Source: Nitrospinaceae bacterium
GTDB lineage: Bacteria; Nitrospinota; Nitrospinia; Nitrospinales; VA-1
Direction of reading: 5' to 3'
NCBI GenBank assembly: GCA_029937655.1
Contig: JAPYPK010000002.1
Span: 1-40,852, forward strand
DNA length: 40,852 nucleotides
The notes beneath the pieces were generated by a model. It saw only the letters and a list, made by a program, of their open reading frames with translations. It was not told the origin of the DNA and made no database searches. This document shows, piece by piece, positions 1-8,704 of this stretch. The number at the start of each line of letters is the position of its first letter. Position 1 is the first letter of the stretch. The position numbers were made by a program, and so were the translations under genes.

Positions 1-2324
1 TCTCCATTAAAAAGATCCAACTTTAAAGCATCACTTTCATGCAAACATAAAGTGGGTGGCAAAAAGTGGTGTGCAAGCGGTGAAGAGGCATCTAGAACCT
101 TATCCTTAGAAAATAATTGCGTCGCAATTCGTAACCTCAATCCCTTTCCAGAAGAATCTATCTTTTGTATCTCTGGTGTCGATCCGTTTATATATTCGAT
201 TTTCTCACGCGTTTTACCTTCTTTCTTGATTGATTTTTTACTAATTTCATTATAACCAGGAACCATTTGGGAAAGCTCTTCCGTCACACTAAAGGAGGTG
301 AGGTATTCAATCGGTTTTTCGCTCAGACTATTAATCATTTTTGAAATTATTTTCCAGTCAGGGGAATTAGTAGTATTCAGTCCACGCTTCCTATACTGAA
401 CACGACCACCTATGTTTGTTGTTGTTCCTTCATCATAACCTGGTCCATTAGAGGGTAGGACGATATCCGCCAGAGCAGAAGTTTCAGTTTTCATCATATC
501 GTGGACCACAAGCAAGGGCAGATTTTTAAGGACTGCTTCAATCCGTTTACCCTCAGGGAAATCCACGACGGGATTACTCCTGTAGACAAGAAGCGCTTTA
601 AGTTCTCCTGACTCAGCTTTATCTATCATCTCCAGAGCTGAAAGTCCCTTGGCATCAAGGAAGGCACTATCACCCCAAATCTTCTGAACCTTATCTGAGT
701 CAGAAATAGAAACTCCTCCTGGAAAGTAATCCGGAAGAATTCCCATATCCATTGCTCCTACTGAATTGGTAAAAGGCGCTGCTGGTATCGCTCCACACTC
801 CATAGTTGGGATCTTGTTTATTACACCAAGTAAGTGCTTGAGCATAAAAATCGAATTTCCTGTAAGCGAAGCCGGATTGTAAACAACGCAAACTTTCATT
901 GCTGTACGAATAAGCTCCGCCATTTTCTTCATCTGATCTACAGCAATGCCGGATAATGATTCGTCGTTAGAGTTTACCTTAACCGCCGGAATACCTAGCT
1001 CTGCAGCAAGACTATTGGCTAAAGCTGCTAAGGCAATCCCATCCAAACCCACATCATACTTTAGTGACAAATCAGCAATCTTATCTAGGTCCGTTTTCTG
1101 GTCATTTAAAATCGCAAGTTTTACCCCCTTATGTGTAACAGCTTTTTTTATACGAAGATCAAGAATGGGAAGCTCTTCAGCTGAATCACTCCCAATTAAT
1201 AAAACTAGGTTCGCTGTTTCAATATTCAAAAAATCATAGTGGTCAACGGGCAACCCAGGGGTATCTGAATAGATTTTATGGTCTAAATTATTAGTCCTTA
1301 GCTCTAAACGAAATAGCTTGTGATAAAGATACAACTCTTCATTGGTGCCAAAAGGAGACCCGATGAAACCAATACTTTCGGGGCCATGCTCATCAGTAAC
1401 TTTTTTCAAAGATTTAGCAACCTGTATTGCTGCATCAAAAGTCTTGACGACCTTTCGTTCGCCATCGGCCAAGCTTATAGCTTCAACAATTCGATCATCA
1501 CTTTCAATGAAATCATATCCAAAGCGTGCCTTATCACAAATCCAGCCATCATCGACTAGATCATTTGGGCGGGTCTCAATACGCATAAACTCGTTCGTCC
1601 GTGAAGCGAGGGTCATATTGCAATTACAACCACAGTGAGCACACAGTGTTGCAGAATTATCCAAATCCCAGGTACGTGCTTTAAAGCGAAACTCAGTGTT
1701 GGTAAGTGCACCTACAGGACAGATATCAATGACATTACCAGAATACTTCGTAGCATAAGGTTCGTTATTAAAAGTGCCTACTTCGTTATTAAAACCACGA
1801 TTAAGCATGACTAATGCACTCTCTTGTTCAATGATATCGCTGTATCTTGTACACCGTTGACAAGCGATACAACGCTCTCGGTCAATAGTAATAACTGGGC
1901 TGAGCGGCATTGCCTTATCCTGGTTTGCTCTATCAAACTCCATGCGCGTTGTCCCCGGACCAAACTTGAATGTATTATCCTGAAGCGGACATTCCCCACC
2001 TTTATCACAAACCGGACAATCCAAAGGATGATTGAGCAATGTAAACTCTAAAACTCCTTGTTGGGCTTTTACAACCTTTGGACTTTCCGTTTTCACCACC
2101 ATATCTGGCATCACAGTCTGAGTGCAGGCCGTGGTGAGTTTAGGCATTTTCTCTACTTCGACAAGACACATCCGACAGCAACCAAATGGACCCAACTTTT
2201 CGTGATAACAAAATACCGGGATCTCTATCCCAATCTGTTTTGCAGCTTCAACCACCAGAGTGCCTTTAGGAACACTTACTGGCTGGTCGTTGATCGTTAT
2301 ATTAATATTGTTATCTTTGGACAT
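1..2324 (-). CDS. nuoG: NADH-quinone oxidoreductase subunit G (partial, C-terminus beyond the window)
   Basis: Iron-sulfur electron-transfer subunit of the peripheral arm of complex I, passing electrons from NuoEF towards NuoB. The frame is open from the ATG at 2324 to the left edge, giving 774 codons plus two bases. The N-terminus is a 2Fe-2S ferredoxin domain (FCYHEKLGPFGCCRMCLVEV, then C in TTACTQ). The NuoG cysteine region follows (HPLDCPVCDKGGECPLQD), then a 4Fe-4S pair of motifs (CIACQRC, VIDICPVGAL). Next is a molybdopterin-oxidoreductase-like domain with its own cluster motif (LCAHCGCNC ... WICDKARFG). The tail enters the C-terminal MopB-like region. The start lies 8 bp after the nuoF stop, so this is the last visible gene of the nuoA-G operon. 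nuoH, I and J-M are not in the window and may follow beyond the edge. Identity is certain; the full length is unknown. Confidence 0.96.
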   Translation of the reverse strand, partial: MSKDNNINITINDQPVSVPKGTLVVEAAKQIGIEIPVFCYHEKLGPFGCCRMCLVEVEKMPKLTTACTQTVMPDMVVKTESPKVVKAQQGVLEFTLLNHPLDCPVCDKGGECPLQDNTFKFGPGTTRMEFDRANQDKAMPLSPVITIDRERCIACQRCTRYSDIIEQESALVMLNRGFNNEVGTFNNEPYATKYSGNVIDICPVGALTNTEFRFKARTWDLDNSATLCAHCGCNCNMTLASRTNEFMRIETRPNDLVDDGWICDKARFGYDFIESDDRIVEAISLADGERKVVKTFDAAIQVAKSLKKVTDEHGPESIGFIGSPFGTNEELYLYHKLFRLELRTNNLDHKIYSDTPGLPVDHYDFLNIETANLVLLIGSDSAEELPILDLRIKKAVTHKGVKLAILNDQKTDLDKIADLSLKYDVGLDGIALAALANSLAAELGIPAVKVNSNDESLSGIAVDQMKKMAELIRTAMKVCVVYNPASLTGNSIFMLKHLLGVINKIPTMECGAIPAAPFTNSVGAMDMGILPDYFPGGVSISDSDKVQKIWGDSAFLDAKGLSALEMIDKAESGELKALLVYRSNPVVDFPEGKRIEAVLKNLPLLVVHDMMKTETSALADIVLPSNGPGYDEGTTTNIGGRVQYRKRGLNTTNSPDWKIISKMINSLSEKPIEYLTSFSVTEELSQMVPGYNEISKKSIKKEGKTREKIEYINGSTPEIQKIDSSGKGLRLRIATQLFSKDKVLDASSPLAHHFLPPTLCLHESDALKLDLFNG

Positions 2325-2332
2325 AATCTACC

Positions 2333-3595
2333 TCATGTTGCAACTTTGTCACCTTCAAGCTTTTTAATTAACTCGTCATAATCAGAGCGAAAGTATTTAA
2401 TACTACTCGCAACCGGACCAACAGCAGCATCACCCAAGGGACAAAAACATTTAAAACTCATGTTGTCACAAATATCTAGCAACTTATCTACTTGAGCGCC
2501 AACGCCTTCCCCTGTCTGAATCTTACCAAGAATCTGCCACATCCATCTGGTACCTTCTCTGCAAGGAGTACACTTGCCACAAGATTCGTGCATATAGAAA
2601 TACGCTAGGCGAAGTGTTACCTCAACAACATTTACCGTGTGATCCATCACAATAAGTGCACCTGAGCCAAGCATGGATCCAGCCTCTTGAAGTGACTCGT
2701 AGTCGTAACCGACATCTACTTTATCCGCGGTTAGCATAGGAACGGAAGACCCACCAGGAATAAAAGCTTTAAGACGATTGTCTTCACGAATCCCTCCTGC
2801 CAAATCAAAAATAATTTCGCGAACAGGCATCCCGAGTACAATTTCGTAGTTGCCTGGTTTTTTGACATGCCCTGATACGCTGACTAACTTGGTCCCTTTA
2901 CTTTTTTCCGTTCCGATTGCCGCATATTTCTCCCCACCTTCATTGACGATCCATGGCACAGCACAAAGGGTTTCCACGTTGTTAATAACTGTGGGTTGAC
3001 CGTACAACCCCTCTACAGCTGGAAACGGTGGTTTTAATCGTGGTTCACCGCGTCGCCCCTCAAGGGAGTTGAGCAAAGCTGACTCTTCTCCACAGATATA
3101 AGCTCCAGCACCGAGATGGGTATAAAGATCAAGATCTAACCCTGAACCCATGATATTTTTACCTAGGTATCCTTTCTTGTGTGCTTCTTCAATAGCCTTG
3201 TCCATAAGGTCCGAAGCATGTTGAAACTCACCACGAAAATAGATGTAGGCAGTTTCTATTTGGCACGCATAGCAAGTCGCAACAATTCCCTCTATGAGGA
3301 GGTGTGGATTTTTTTCAAGAAGTTCACGATCTTTACAGGTACCCGGTTCGCTTTCATCAGCATTACAAGCTAAATAACGAGGGAAAACATCTTTTGCTAG
3401 AAAACTCCATTTCAAACCCGCGGGAAACCCGGCACCGCCTCGCCCACGCAACCCGGAAGCCTTGACTATCTCTATAATCTCTTCGGGTTTTTTAGCAAAG
3501 GCTTTTTTCAAAGACTGATAGCCACCTTGTTTTTCGTAAATATCAATATTAGCAAGGCCCTTCCTATCAATATTCTTAAACAAAATCTGCATCAT
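2333..3595 (-). CDS. nuoF: NADH-quinone oxidoreductase subunit F (NADH/FMN-binding)
   Basis: NADH dehydrogenase subunit carrying FMN and the N3 4Fe-4S cluster; it oxidises NADH at the tip of the complex I arm. At 420 aa it has the usual length. Visible motifs are the glycine-rich nucleotide/FMN site GRGGAGFPAGLKW, the ACNADESEPGTCKDR motif, and the cluster ligands C339-x2-C342-x2-C345 with C385 in CPLGDAA. It starts 14 bp after the nuoE stop. Two adjacent ATG codons (3595 and 3592) could both start it. An upstream AGGG sits only 3 nt from the first but 6 nt from the second, so 3592 may be the true start. Confidence 0.97.
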   Translation of the reverse strand: MMQILFKNIDRKGLANIDIYEKQGGYQSLKKAFAKKPEEIIEIVKASGLRGRGGAGFPAGLKWSFLAKDVFPRYLACNADESEPGTCKDRELLEKNPHLLIEGIVATCYACQIETAYIYFRGEFQHASDLMDKAIEEAHKKGYLGKNIMGSGLDLDLYTHLGAGAYICGEESALLNSLEGRRGEPRLKPPFPAVEGLYGQPTVINNVETLCAVPWIVNEGGEKYAAIGTEKSKGTKLVSVSGHVKKPGNYEIVLGMPVREIIFDLAGGIREDNRLKAFIPGGSSVPMLTADKVDVGYDYESLQEAGSMLGSGALIVMDHTVNVVEVTLRLAYFYMHESCGKCTPCREGTRWMWQILGKIQTGEGVGAQVDKLLDICDNMSFKCFCPLGDAAVGPVASSIKYFRSDYDELIKKLEGDKVAT

Positions 3596-3609
3596 AGACC
3601 CTAAGTTTT

Positions 3610-4080
3610 TTAAGGTAAAGAATCGAGAATCTGGTCAACCTTCTCTCGTGTTAGATTCTCGTAGAATGTATCGTTAATACGCATCATCGGCCCACCGCAA
3701 CAAGCAGCAAGACATTCTTCTTGATGCAAAGTAAACTTCTTATCCGTCGTTGTACCACCCACGTCCGTGCCCAGTTTCTTAGCAGTATATTTAAGTAACT
3801 CATCTGCTCCATTAAGTTGGCAGCTAATGTTGTGGCAGAAGAGAATGATGTACTTGCCTGTCGGTTGAGCGTGATACATCGTATAAAATGACATAACCGA
3901 CTGAACATAAGCTGGCGACAATTCCAATTCTTTACCAATAGCCTCCATCGCCTCGGGACTCACGTATCCATCACGTCGCTGAACAAGTGTGAGCAAGGGT
4001 AACAAAGCAGACTGTTTAACCGGATACCTACCGACTATCTTTTCTATTTTATTTTTTTCTTCTGAAGTAAACACGAACAT
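3610..4080 (-). CDS. nuoE: NADH-quinone oxidoreductase subunit E (2Fe-2S)
   Basis: Thioredoxin-fold 2Fe-2S subunit (the 24-kDa homologue) that partners NuoF in NADH oxidation. The 156-aa product has a helical N-terminus, then the four expected cluster cysteines C82-x4-C87 (FCHNISC) and C123-x3-C127 (ECLAAC). An extra adjacent cysteine, C128, is unusual but harmless to the pattern. Its ATG shares one base with the nuoD stop (TGATG), which indicates translational coupling. The size fits the short bacterial NuoE type. Confidence 0.96.
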   Translation of the reverse strand: MFVFTSEEKNKIEKIVGRYPVKQSALLPLLTLVQRRDGYVSPEAMEAIGKELELSPAYVQSVMSFYTMYHAQPTGKYIILFCHNISCQLNGADELLKYTAKKLGTDVGGTTTDKKFTLHQEECLAACCGGPMMRINDTFYENLTREKVDQILDSLP

Positions 4081-5279
4081 CAGCGATCAACCTCTCCCAT
4101 TACAATGTCTATGCTTCCTATAATACCGACAACATCAGCAATAAAACATCCCTCCATCATTTTACACATCCCTGGAATTGCCATGAATGATGGAGCCCGT
4201 AGTTTCACTCGACTAGGAACATTACTGCCATCACTAACGATGTAAAAACCGACTTCTCCACGCGGTCCTTCTATTGGAACATACGTCTCACCTTTTGGTA
4301 CTGAGACTCCCTCTGACACCAGTTTAAAGTGATGGATCAAAGCCTCCATGCTTGATTTAAGCGTTTTCCGATTCGGTAAGGATATTTTGTTATCGTCAAC
4401 CTTATAAGGACCTGCAGGTAAATTTTTGAGCGCCTGCCGAACAATCTCACGACTTTGTCTCAACTCGGCAACACGCACAAGATATCGGTCATAAATATCT
4501 CCATTTTTTCCCGTTGGCACTTCAAACTCAAAATTCTCGTACCCAGAATAAGGTCTTTGTTTACGCAAATCCCAATTGACACCCGACGCCCGAAGAACGG
4601 GACCACTCATGCTCCAGTTAATCGCTTCCTCGCGACTCATCACTCCAATATTTTGGGTACGGTCTAGCCAGATTGGGTTATGAGTCAGCAGGCGTTCGTA
4701 CTCGTCAATCTTTGCTGGGAAATATTCAACAAAGTTACGCACGCTTTGCAACCACCCGGGAGTCGAATCTTTGACAACACCGCCCAAGCGAATGTAGCTT
4801 GTCATCATTCGTACGCCCGAGATCTCCTCGTTAAGATCAAGGATCATTTCTCGCTCACGCCAGCAGTATAAGAATACTGTCATCGCACCTATGTCTAGTG
4901 CGTGAGTTGCAAGCCATACTAGATGACTAGCCATACGCGCAAGTTCGCACATAATCACGCGCAAAAACTTAGCGCGTTCAGGGACATCTGTTTGCAAAAG
5001 TTTTTCTACCGTCAAACAAAAGGCCAGATTATTTCCCGGTGGACTTAGGTAGTCAAGCCGGTCAGTCATGGGAATAACATGGACATAGCGTTTCGCCTCA
5101 GAGGTTTTTTCTATTCCCGTATGCAAAAAACCGATATGAGGCTCTGCCGAGTCCACCAACTCTCCATCCATTTCAAGAACTACACGAAAGACACCATGCG
5201 TACTCGGATGCTGAGGACCCATATTAAGGGTCATCGAATCTTTTTCCCGTTCTAGTAGGCCTTGGTCGGTAACAGTCAT
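4080..5279 (-). CDS. nuoD: NADH-quinone oxidoreductase subunit D
   Basis: 49-kDa-type subunit, related to [NiFe]-hydrogenase large subunits, that lines the quinone site of complex I with NuoB. The 399-aa protein starts with a short lead, then the hallmark NMGPQHPSTHGVFR motif that places the quinone-contacting histidines. RGEVGFYIVSDG and the GEVDR C-terminus are also typical. It is separate from nuoC (13 bp gap), unlike the fused nuoCD of enterobacteria. It overlaps nuoE by one base. Confidence 0.97.
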   Translation of the reverse strand: MTVTDQGLLEREKDSMTLNMGPQHPSTHGVFRVVLEMDGELVDSAEPHIGFLHTGIEKTSEAKRYVHVIPMTDRLDYLSPPGNNLAFCLTVEKLLQTDVPERAKFLRVIMCELARMASHLVWLATHALDIGAMTVFLYCWREREMILDLNEEISGVRMMTSYIRLGGVVKDSTPGWLQSVRNFVEYFPAKIDEYERLLTHNPIWLDRTQNIGVMSREEAINWSMSGPVLRASGVNWDLRKQRPYSGYENFEFEVPTGKNGDIYDRYLVRVAELRQSREIVRQALKNLPAGPYKVDDNKISLPNRKTLKSSMEALIHHFKLVSEGVSVPKGETYVPIEGPRGEVGFYIVSDGSNVPSRVKLRAPSFMAIPGMCKMMEGCFIADVVGIIGSIDIVMGEVDR

Positions 5280-5292
5280 CGTTGCACTCTAA

Positions 5293-5823
5293 TTATCTGG
5301 TTCGTGGCTTAGACTTCACTAAATCCTGTTTAAATTCCCGGTTATGGGAAAATGTGACATCTTCTATTGTCAGTGGGTAATCCTTGCGCAAAGGGTTTCC
5401 TTCCCATTCTTCAGGCATGATTAACCGACTGAGGTTAGAGTGTCCCTTAATGTTGAACCCAAACATATCAAATAGCTCACGCTCGGGGTAAAGAGCCCCC
5501 TTCCACAAGTCCGACACCGTAGGGATGGTTGGATCTTCTTCGTCTAGGCCGACTCTAATGCGTATGGAATGATTTTTTTCGATTGAATGGAGTTCATAAA
5601 CCACCTCGAAGCGAGGTTCCCGTTCTTCATTGAGATAATCCGTTCCGGTGATGTTAGAAAGATAGTCGAAGTCCAAATCAGGATCGTTCTTGAGATATTC
5701 CGCGATGTCATGAATTCTCTCTGCCCCAACAAAGATAACCGAATCACCTAAGTTCACCTCAGAAGAATTGATGGCTTTTCCTTGATCAGTCTTGATCTTT
5801 TCGACAATCTCTTCGCTGGTCAT
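5293..5823 (-). CDS. nuoC: NADH-quinone oxidoreductase subunit C
   Basis: 30-kDa-type subunit that scaffolds the quinone-reducing module. At 176 aa it is near the usual unfused length. The conserved segment WKGALYPERELFDMFGFNIK followed by HSNLSRLIMPEEWEGNPLRK matches the family signature (ERE.yDmfGi...GhpdlrRil.pedW.g.PLRKD). Its ATG overlaps the nuoB stop (ATGA, 4 bp). Confidence 0.95.
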   Translation of the reverse strand: MTSEEIVEKIKTDQGKAINSSEVNLGDSVIFVGAERIHDIAEYLKNDPDLDFDYLSNITGTDYLNEEREPRFEVVYELHSIEKNHSIRIRVGLDEEDPTIPTVSDLWKGALYPERELFDMFGFNIKGHSNLSRLIMPEEWEGNPLRKDYPLTIEDVTFSHNREFKQDLVKSKPRTR

Positions 5824-6404
5824 GCCACTCTCTTGGCGGCCTGTTTAGTCCCCGCTTCATTCATGATTTTTTCTTGAAGCTTTATGATGCCGTAGAGCAA
5901 AGCTTCTGGTCCTGGCGGGCAGCCTGGCACATAAACATCCACTGGTACTACACGGTCAACACCTTGCACAATTGCATAGTTATTGAAGATCCCACCACAA
6001 GACGCACAAGCTCCCATAGAAATAACCCATTTAGGTTCAGGCATTTGGTCAAAAATTGTTTTTAAGACAGGTGCCATCTTCTGCGAAACTCGACCCGAAA
6101 CGATCATTAAATCCGCTTGCCTAGGAGATGCGCGAAATACTTCAGCTCCAAAACGAGCCGCATCCCACCTGGAGTTAGCCATTGCCATCATCTCAATAGC
6201 ACAACAAGCAAGCCCAAATGTCGCTGGCCATAAGGCATTTTTCTGAGCCCACCCGATCACCTTACCCACTTTCGTTGTCAGAATACTGTCATAGATCGCA
6301 CCTGAATAATCATAATCTGCCTGATCCAAAACATCCTTCACGTTTTCTTTAACATTACTGACCCCAGTTTCTAGCAAGTCGACTGCCTGGTCAATCAATC
6401 CCAC
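5820..6404 (-). CDS. nuoB: NADH-quinone oxidoreductase subunit B
   Basis: Carries cluster N2, the last iron-sulfur centre before quinone. Ligand cysteines are visible as the adjacent C67-C68 pair (FGLACCAIEMM), C133 in GACASCGG, and C162 in VPGCPPGPE. I chose the GTG at 6404 (194 aa). It has a strong GGGGAGG six bases upstream, and the product then begins as typical NuoB does. The longer frame to 6425 would overlap nuoA by 31 bp without its own ribosome site. With the GTG start the overlap with the nuoA stop is 10 bp. Confidence 0.95.
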   Translation of the reverse strand: MGLIDQAVDLLETGVSNVKENVKDVLDQADYDYSGAIYDSILTTKVGKVIGWAQKNALWPATFGLACCAIEMMAMANSRWDAARFGAEVFRASPRQADLMIVSGRVSQKMAPVLKTIFDQMPEPKWVISMGACASCGGIFNNYAIVQGVDRVVPVDVYVPGCPPGPEALLYGIIKLQEKIMNEAGTKQAAKRVA

Positions 6405-6748
6405 TCTAAACCTCCCCGCCCCCAAATGTAGACGTAAGCAATACCGAGAATAAAAATAAATACCAACATTTCGATCAATCCGAATAGTTTAAGTTGACCC
6501 AGTGACACTGCCCACGGGTACATAAACACCACCTCAATGTCGAAAATTATGAATAGCATGGCAACCGTAGCAAAGCGAACAGGATAGCGCCCTTTAGCTT
6601 CTTCCTTGGGAACCATCCCGCACTCATACGGAACTAGTTTTTGTGGAGAGGGATTTCTAGGGCCGAGGATGGTAGATAGAGCTAGCAAGGCCCCTACAAG
6701 CACCAAAGCGAAAACTGCAACCAGCGAAATGAAAAAATATTCCTGCAT
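6395..6748 (-). CDS. nuoA: NADH-quinone oxidoreductase subunit A
   Basis: Small membrane subunit with three transmembrane helices, linking the peripheral arm to the membrane arm. The loop GPRNPSPQKLVPYECGMVP holds the conserved PYECG cysteine. Residue order is TM1 (FFISLVAVFALVLVGALLAL), loop, TM2 (FATVAMLFIIFDIEVVFMYP, with the conserved acidic residues) and TM3. I chose the ATG at 6748 (117 aa, MQEYFF...), preceded by GGTGA at a suitable distance. A TTG at 6769 would extend it by 7 residues and is less like the family. It is the first gene of the operon. Confidence 0.94.
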   Translation of the reverse strand: MQEYFFISLVAVFALVLVGALLALSTILGPRNPSPQKLVPYECGMVPKEEAKGRYPVRFATVAMLFIIFDIEVVFMYPWAVSLGQLKLFGLIEMLVFIFILGIAYVYIWGRGGLEWD

Positions 6749-6869
6749 AACAGATTCACCGAATGCCAAGAAAAACCCATTCCTTAGATACCCATATCGG
6801 CCCGAAATGATTATATATTATTACTTGCTTAAACCCTGCGAAAACGCTGGGGGAATCGTTAAAGCGGCG

Positions 6870-6897
6870 ATTATATCAGCCTTCCTTACCCTGTCAA
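6870..6897 (-). promoter_or_regulatory. Sigma70-type promoter of the nuoABCDEFG operon
   Basis: On the minus strand the sequence reads TTGACA (6897-6892), a 16-base spacer, then TATAAT (6875-6870). Both hexamers are exact consensus. A transcript would start near 6863, giving a leader of about 115 nt before the nuoA ATG at 6748. No operator-like repeat overlaps the hexamers. Confidence 0.85.
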
Positions 6898-7118
6898 TAA
6901 CAACCTTGACTCAGCAGAAGCAAAGCAAATAAGCACTTGTAAAATAAGAGAAAGTTTGTTTTATGGGTTAATAATCTAAGCCAAAATCTACTGCGCTAAT
7001 TGACAGAAAAAACTACTATCCACCGTTACAATTTTGAAAAATTGAGAACGTTCAACAATAAATCAAAAGTGAAAGGGGTTGCTCCATCATTAAAGAGATA
7101 AAGCCGGATGGTGAAACA
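6898..7118. other. Intergenic spacer upstream of the nuo promoter
   Basis: AT-rich, with no open frame that I can support on either strand. It separates the 3' end of the envelope-protein cluster from the nuo promoter. No convincing terminator for the gene ending at 7119 is seen, only a weak CCATC/GATGG pairing near 7085-7110. Read-through towards nuo is therefore possible. Confidence 0.5.
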
Positions 7119-8459
7119 CTACTCCCTATACTCTAAATGCAAGCGGTAGATAAGACCAGCAAGACTGTCTTGGGTTTCTTCAGCATCGGGCCTGGCAAAA
7201 CTTATGAGTTCAAAGTAGATTGTATTTTCTCCACTTTTGAGGTACCTGCCTATATCGACAATGAAGGGATCGGGGTAGGATGCTCCCCCATAAGCTTGAT
7301 TCATGCTGGTATCGTTAATATTAAGTCGGCATTCATCGCTGGATCGCAAAAAAAGATCAGCACGGACGATATGTTCGCCACTACTATCAGAAGGCAAGTT
7401 TATTTTTAAACGGAACCTTTTTTTAGTGCCTGTTTTAATTTGCTCTAATGCTGCAGACTCGCGCACCCATACCCATTGACTCCCTTTGATACTTCGCCAG
7501 TTTTTATTCATTTTACAAATGGATGCCTTTTCCCAACTATCGGTGGCTTTTTCGTAATACTCTGTATTCGCTCCACTAGTAAACATCAAGGCTTTAGTTT
7601 GAGTGCCAAACAAGTCATCTCCGGATAGATTAAAAAACTTGCTTTCCTGCCACATAAGATCACCCATACTCTTCCAATAATCATAAATCCCATCTTTTTT
7701 GTTAGCGACAACCATGCTCGGTCGCGGCGTTGTACGACCAAGATAGGGACCTATATCAGCCACAATCTTTCCCTTCAAACTTCCTTCATCTAAGCAAATA
7801 AATGAATGCGATGGGATACAATCGTAAGTATGCACGATAAGTTTGCCTCGATCAGAATAACCGGGTTCACTATCAATCTCGTGTGAAATTTTTTGCAGCA
7901 ACATTAAAGATGTGCGAATCTCGTTTAGGAAGGTTGCCCGGCCTTGCCCCTGTCGGGTGATTATCTCAACTACATGAGAACTCGGATCCATAAGCAATAA
8001 ACGCACGTCAACTCCACTTAAAACTTTTTTCTTGAGTAATTCTGCACTGGAAGTGACTATGGAAAGAAGAGACGATCCACCTACAAATAATTCTTTGTCT
8101 ACCTGCCGAAATAAACTCTCAAAAGAAATAGACCGCCCCAACTCAGACCTGTTTTTATAAATTCCTTCTATGCCAAGACGAACAGCATCAGGATTAACAA
8201 TTTCTTCTAACGCATCTTTATACTCGCGAAAAGTCATCTCGCGAAGAAATAACTCGTAGCCCAAAGAAACGACACCAACGAGTGAAAGTAGGAGGGCAAA
8301 TTCTTTAATCGGGTGGAGCCACTCGTTCTGTGGATCTAAAAATTTTCCAGCACCAATATAAAACGCCCCACCAAAAAGAAATATAACGAGCGCTAGAAAT
8401 AAAATGCGATCGCGTACCCAGGTTTTAAGCGAAAGGTTCTCTGTAACTAACTGAGGCAT
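7119..8459 (-). CDS. Two-TM protein with degenerate PLD-like domain and C-terminal beta-sandwich
   Basis: Not a named family. The 446-aa product begins with a short cytoplasmic lead, two membrane helices (ILFLALVIFLFGGAFYIGAG and FALLLSLVGVVSLGYELFL) and a helical linker. Residues of about 90-300 look like the PLD-like sensor fold: a strand-rich FVGGSSLLSIV, then GVDVRLLLMDPSS, and near the end IVADIGPYLGR ... YDYWKSMGDLMW. No HxK(x)4D motif is seen, so phospholipase activity is unlikely. From about residue 320 a beta-sandwich resembling galactose-binding-type lectin domains follows (GSQWVWV ... ADLFLRSSDECRLNIN ... DIGRYLKSGENTIYF). I take the ATG at 8459. A TTG at 8504 preceded by AAGGG would add 15 residues and cannot be excluded. 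It follows the vWA gene after a 245-bp gap, so it may have its own promoter. Confidence 0.7.
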   Translation of the reverse strand: MPQLVTENLSLKTWVRDRILFLALVIFLFGGAFYIGAGKFLDPQNEWLHPIKEFALLLSLVGVVSLGYELFLREMTFREYKDALEEIVNPDAVRLGIEGIYKNRSELGRSISFESLFRQVDKELFVGGSSLLSIVTSSAELLKKKVLSGVDVRLLLMDPSSHVVEIITRQGQGRATFLNEIRTSLMLLQKISHEIDSEPGYSDRGKLIVHTYDCIPSHSFICLDEGSLKGKIVADIGPYLGRTTPRPSMVVANKKDGIYDYWKSMGDLMWQESKFFNLSGDDLFGTQTKALMFTSGANTEYYEKATDSWEKASICKMNKNWRSIKGSQWVWVRESAALEQIKTGTKKRFRLKINLPSDSSGEHIVRADLFLRSSDECRLNINDTSMNQAYGGASYPDPFIVDIGRYLKSGENTIYFELISFARPDAEETQDSLAGLIYRLHLEYRE

Positions 8460-8704
8460 TAACAAACCTGTTTTATAAATCAAAAATCGGGGAAGGTAAC
8501 ACAAAACACCCTTAACAACTTGATCTTACAGGAGATTGGTGAGGTTTTCAATATAGGAAATAATATAAAACACATATAAATCACCTTCATTCAAGCACAT
8601 TGTTACATGATTAATATTTAACCGTAATTTCCTTGATCATACGAAACGAAACTGCAATATTTCTCATAACTAGCAATTTACTTTTCTGCCCTTCTGCCTC
8701 TTTT
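8460..8704. other. Intergenic region between the vWA and PLD-like genes
   Basis: About 245 bp, AT-rich, containing only the alternative TTG start at 8504 for the downstream gene. There are TATATT-like hexamers on the minus strand but no well-spaced -35, so I do not call a promoter. Nothing else is recognisable. Confidence 0.4.

Noticed and set aside
7119..8459. Active phospholipase D
   Set aside because: The fold cues are PLD-like, but no HxK(x)4D motif is present.
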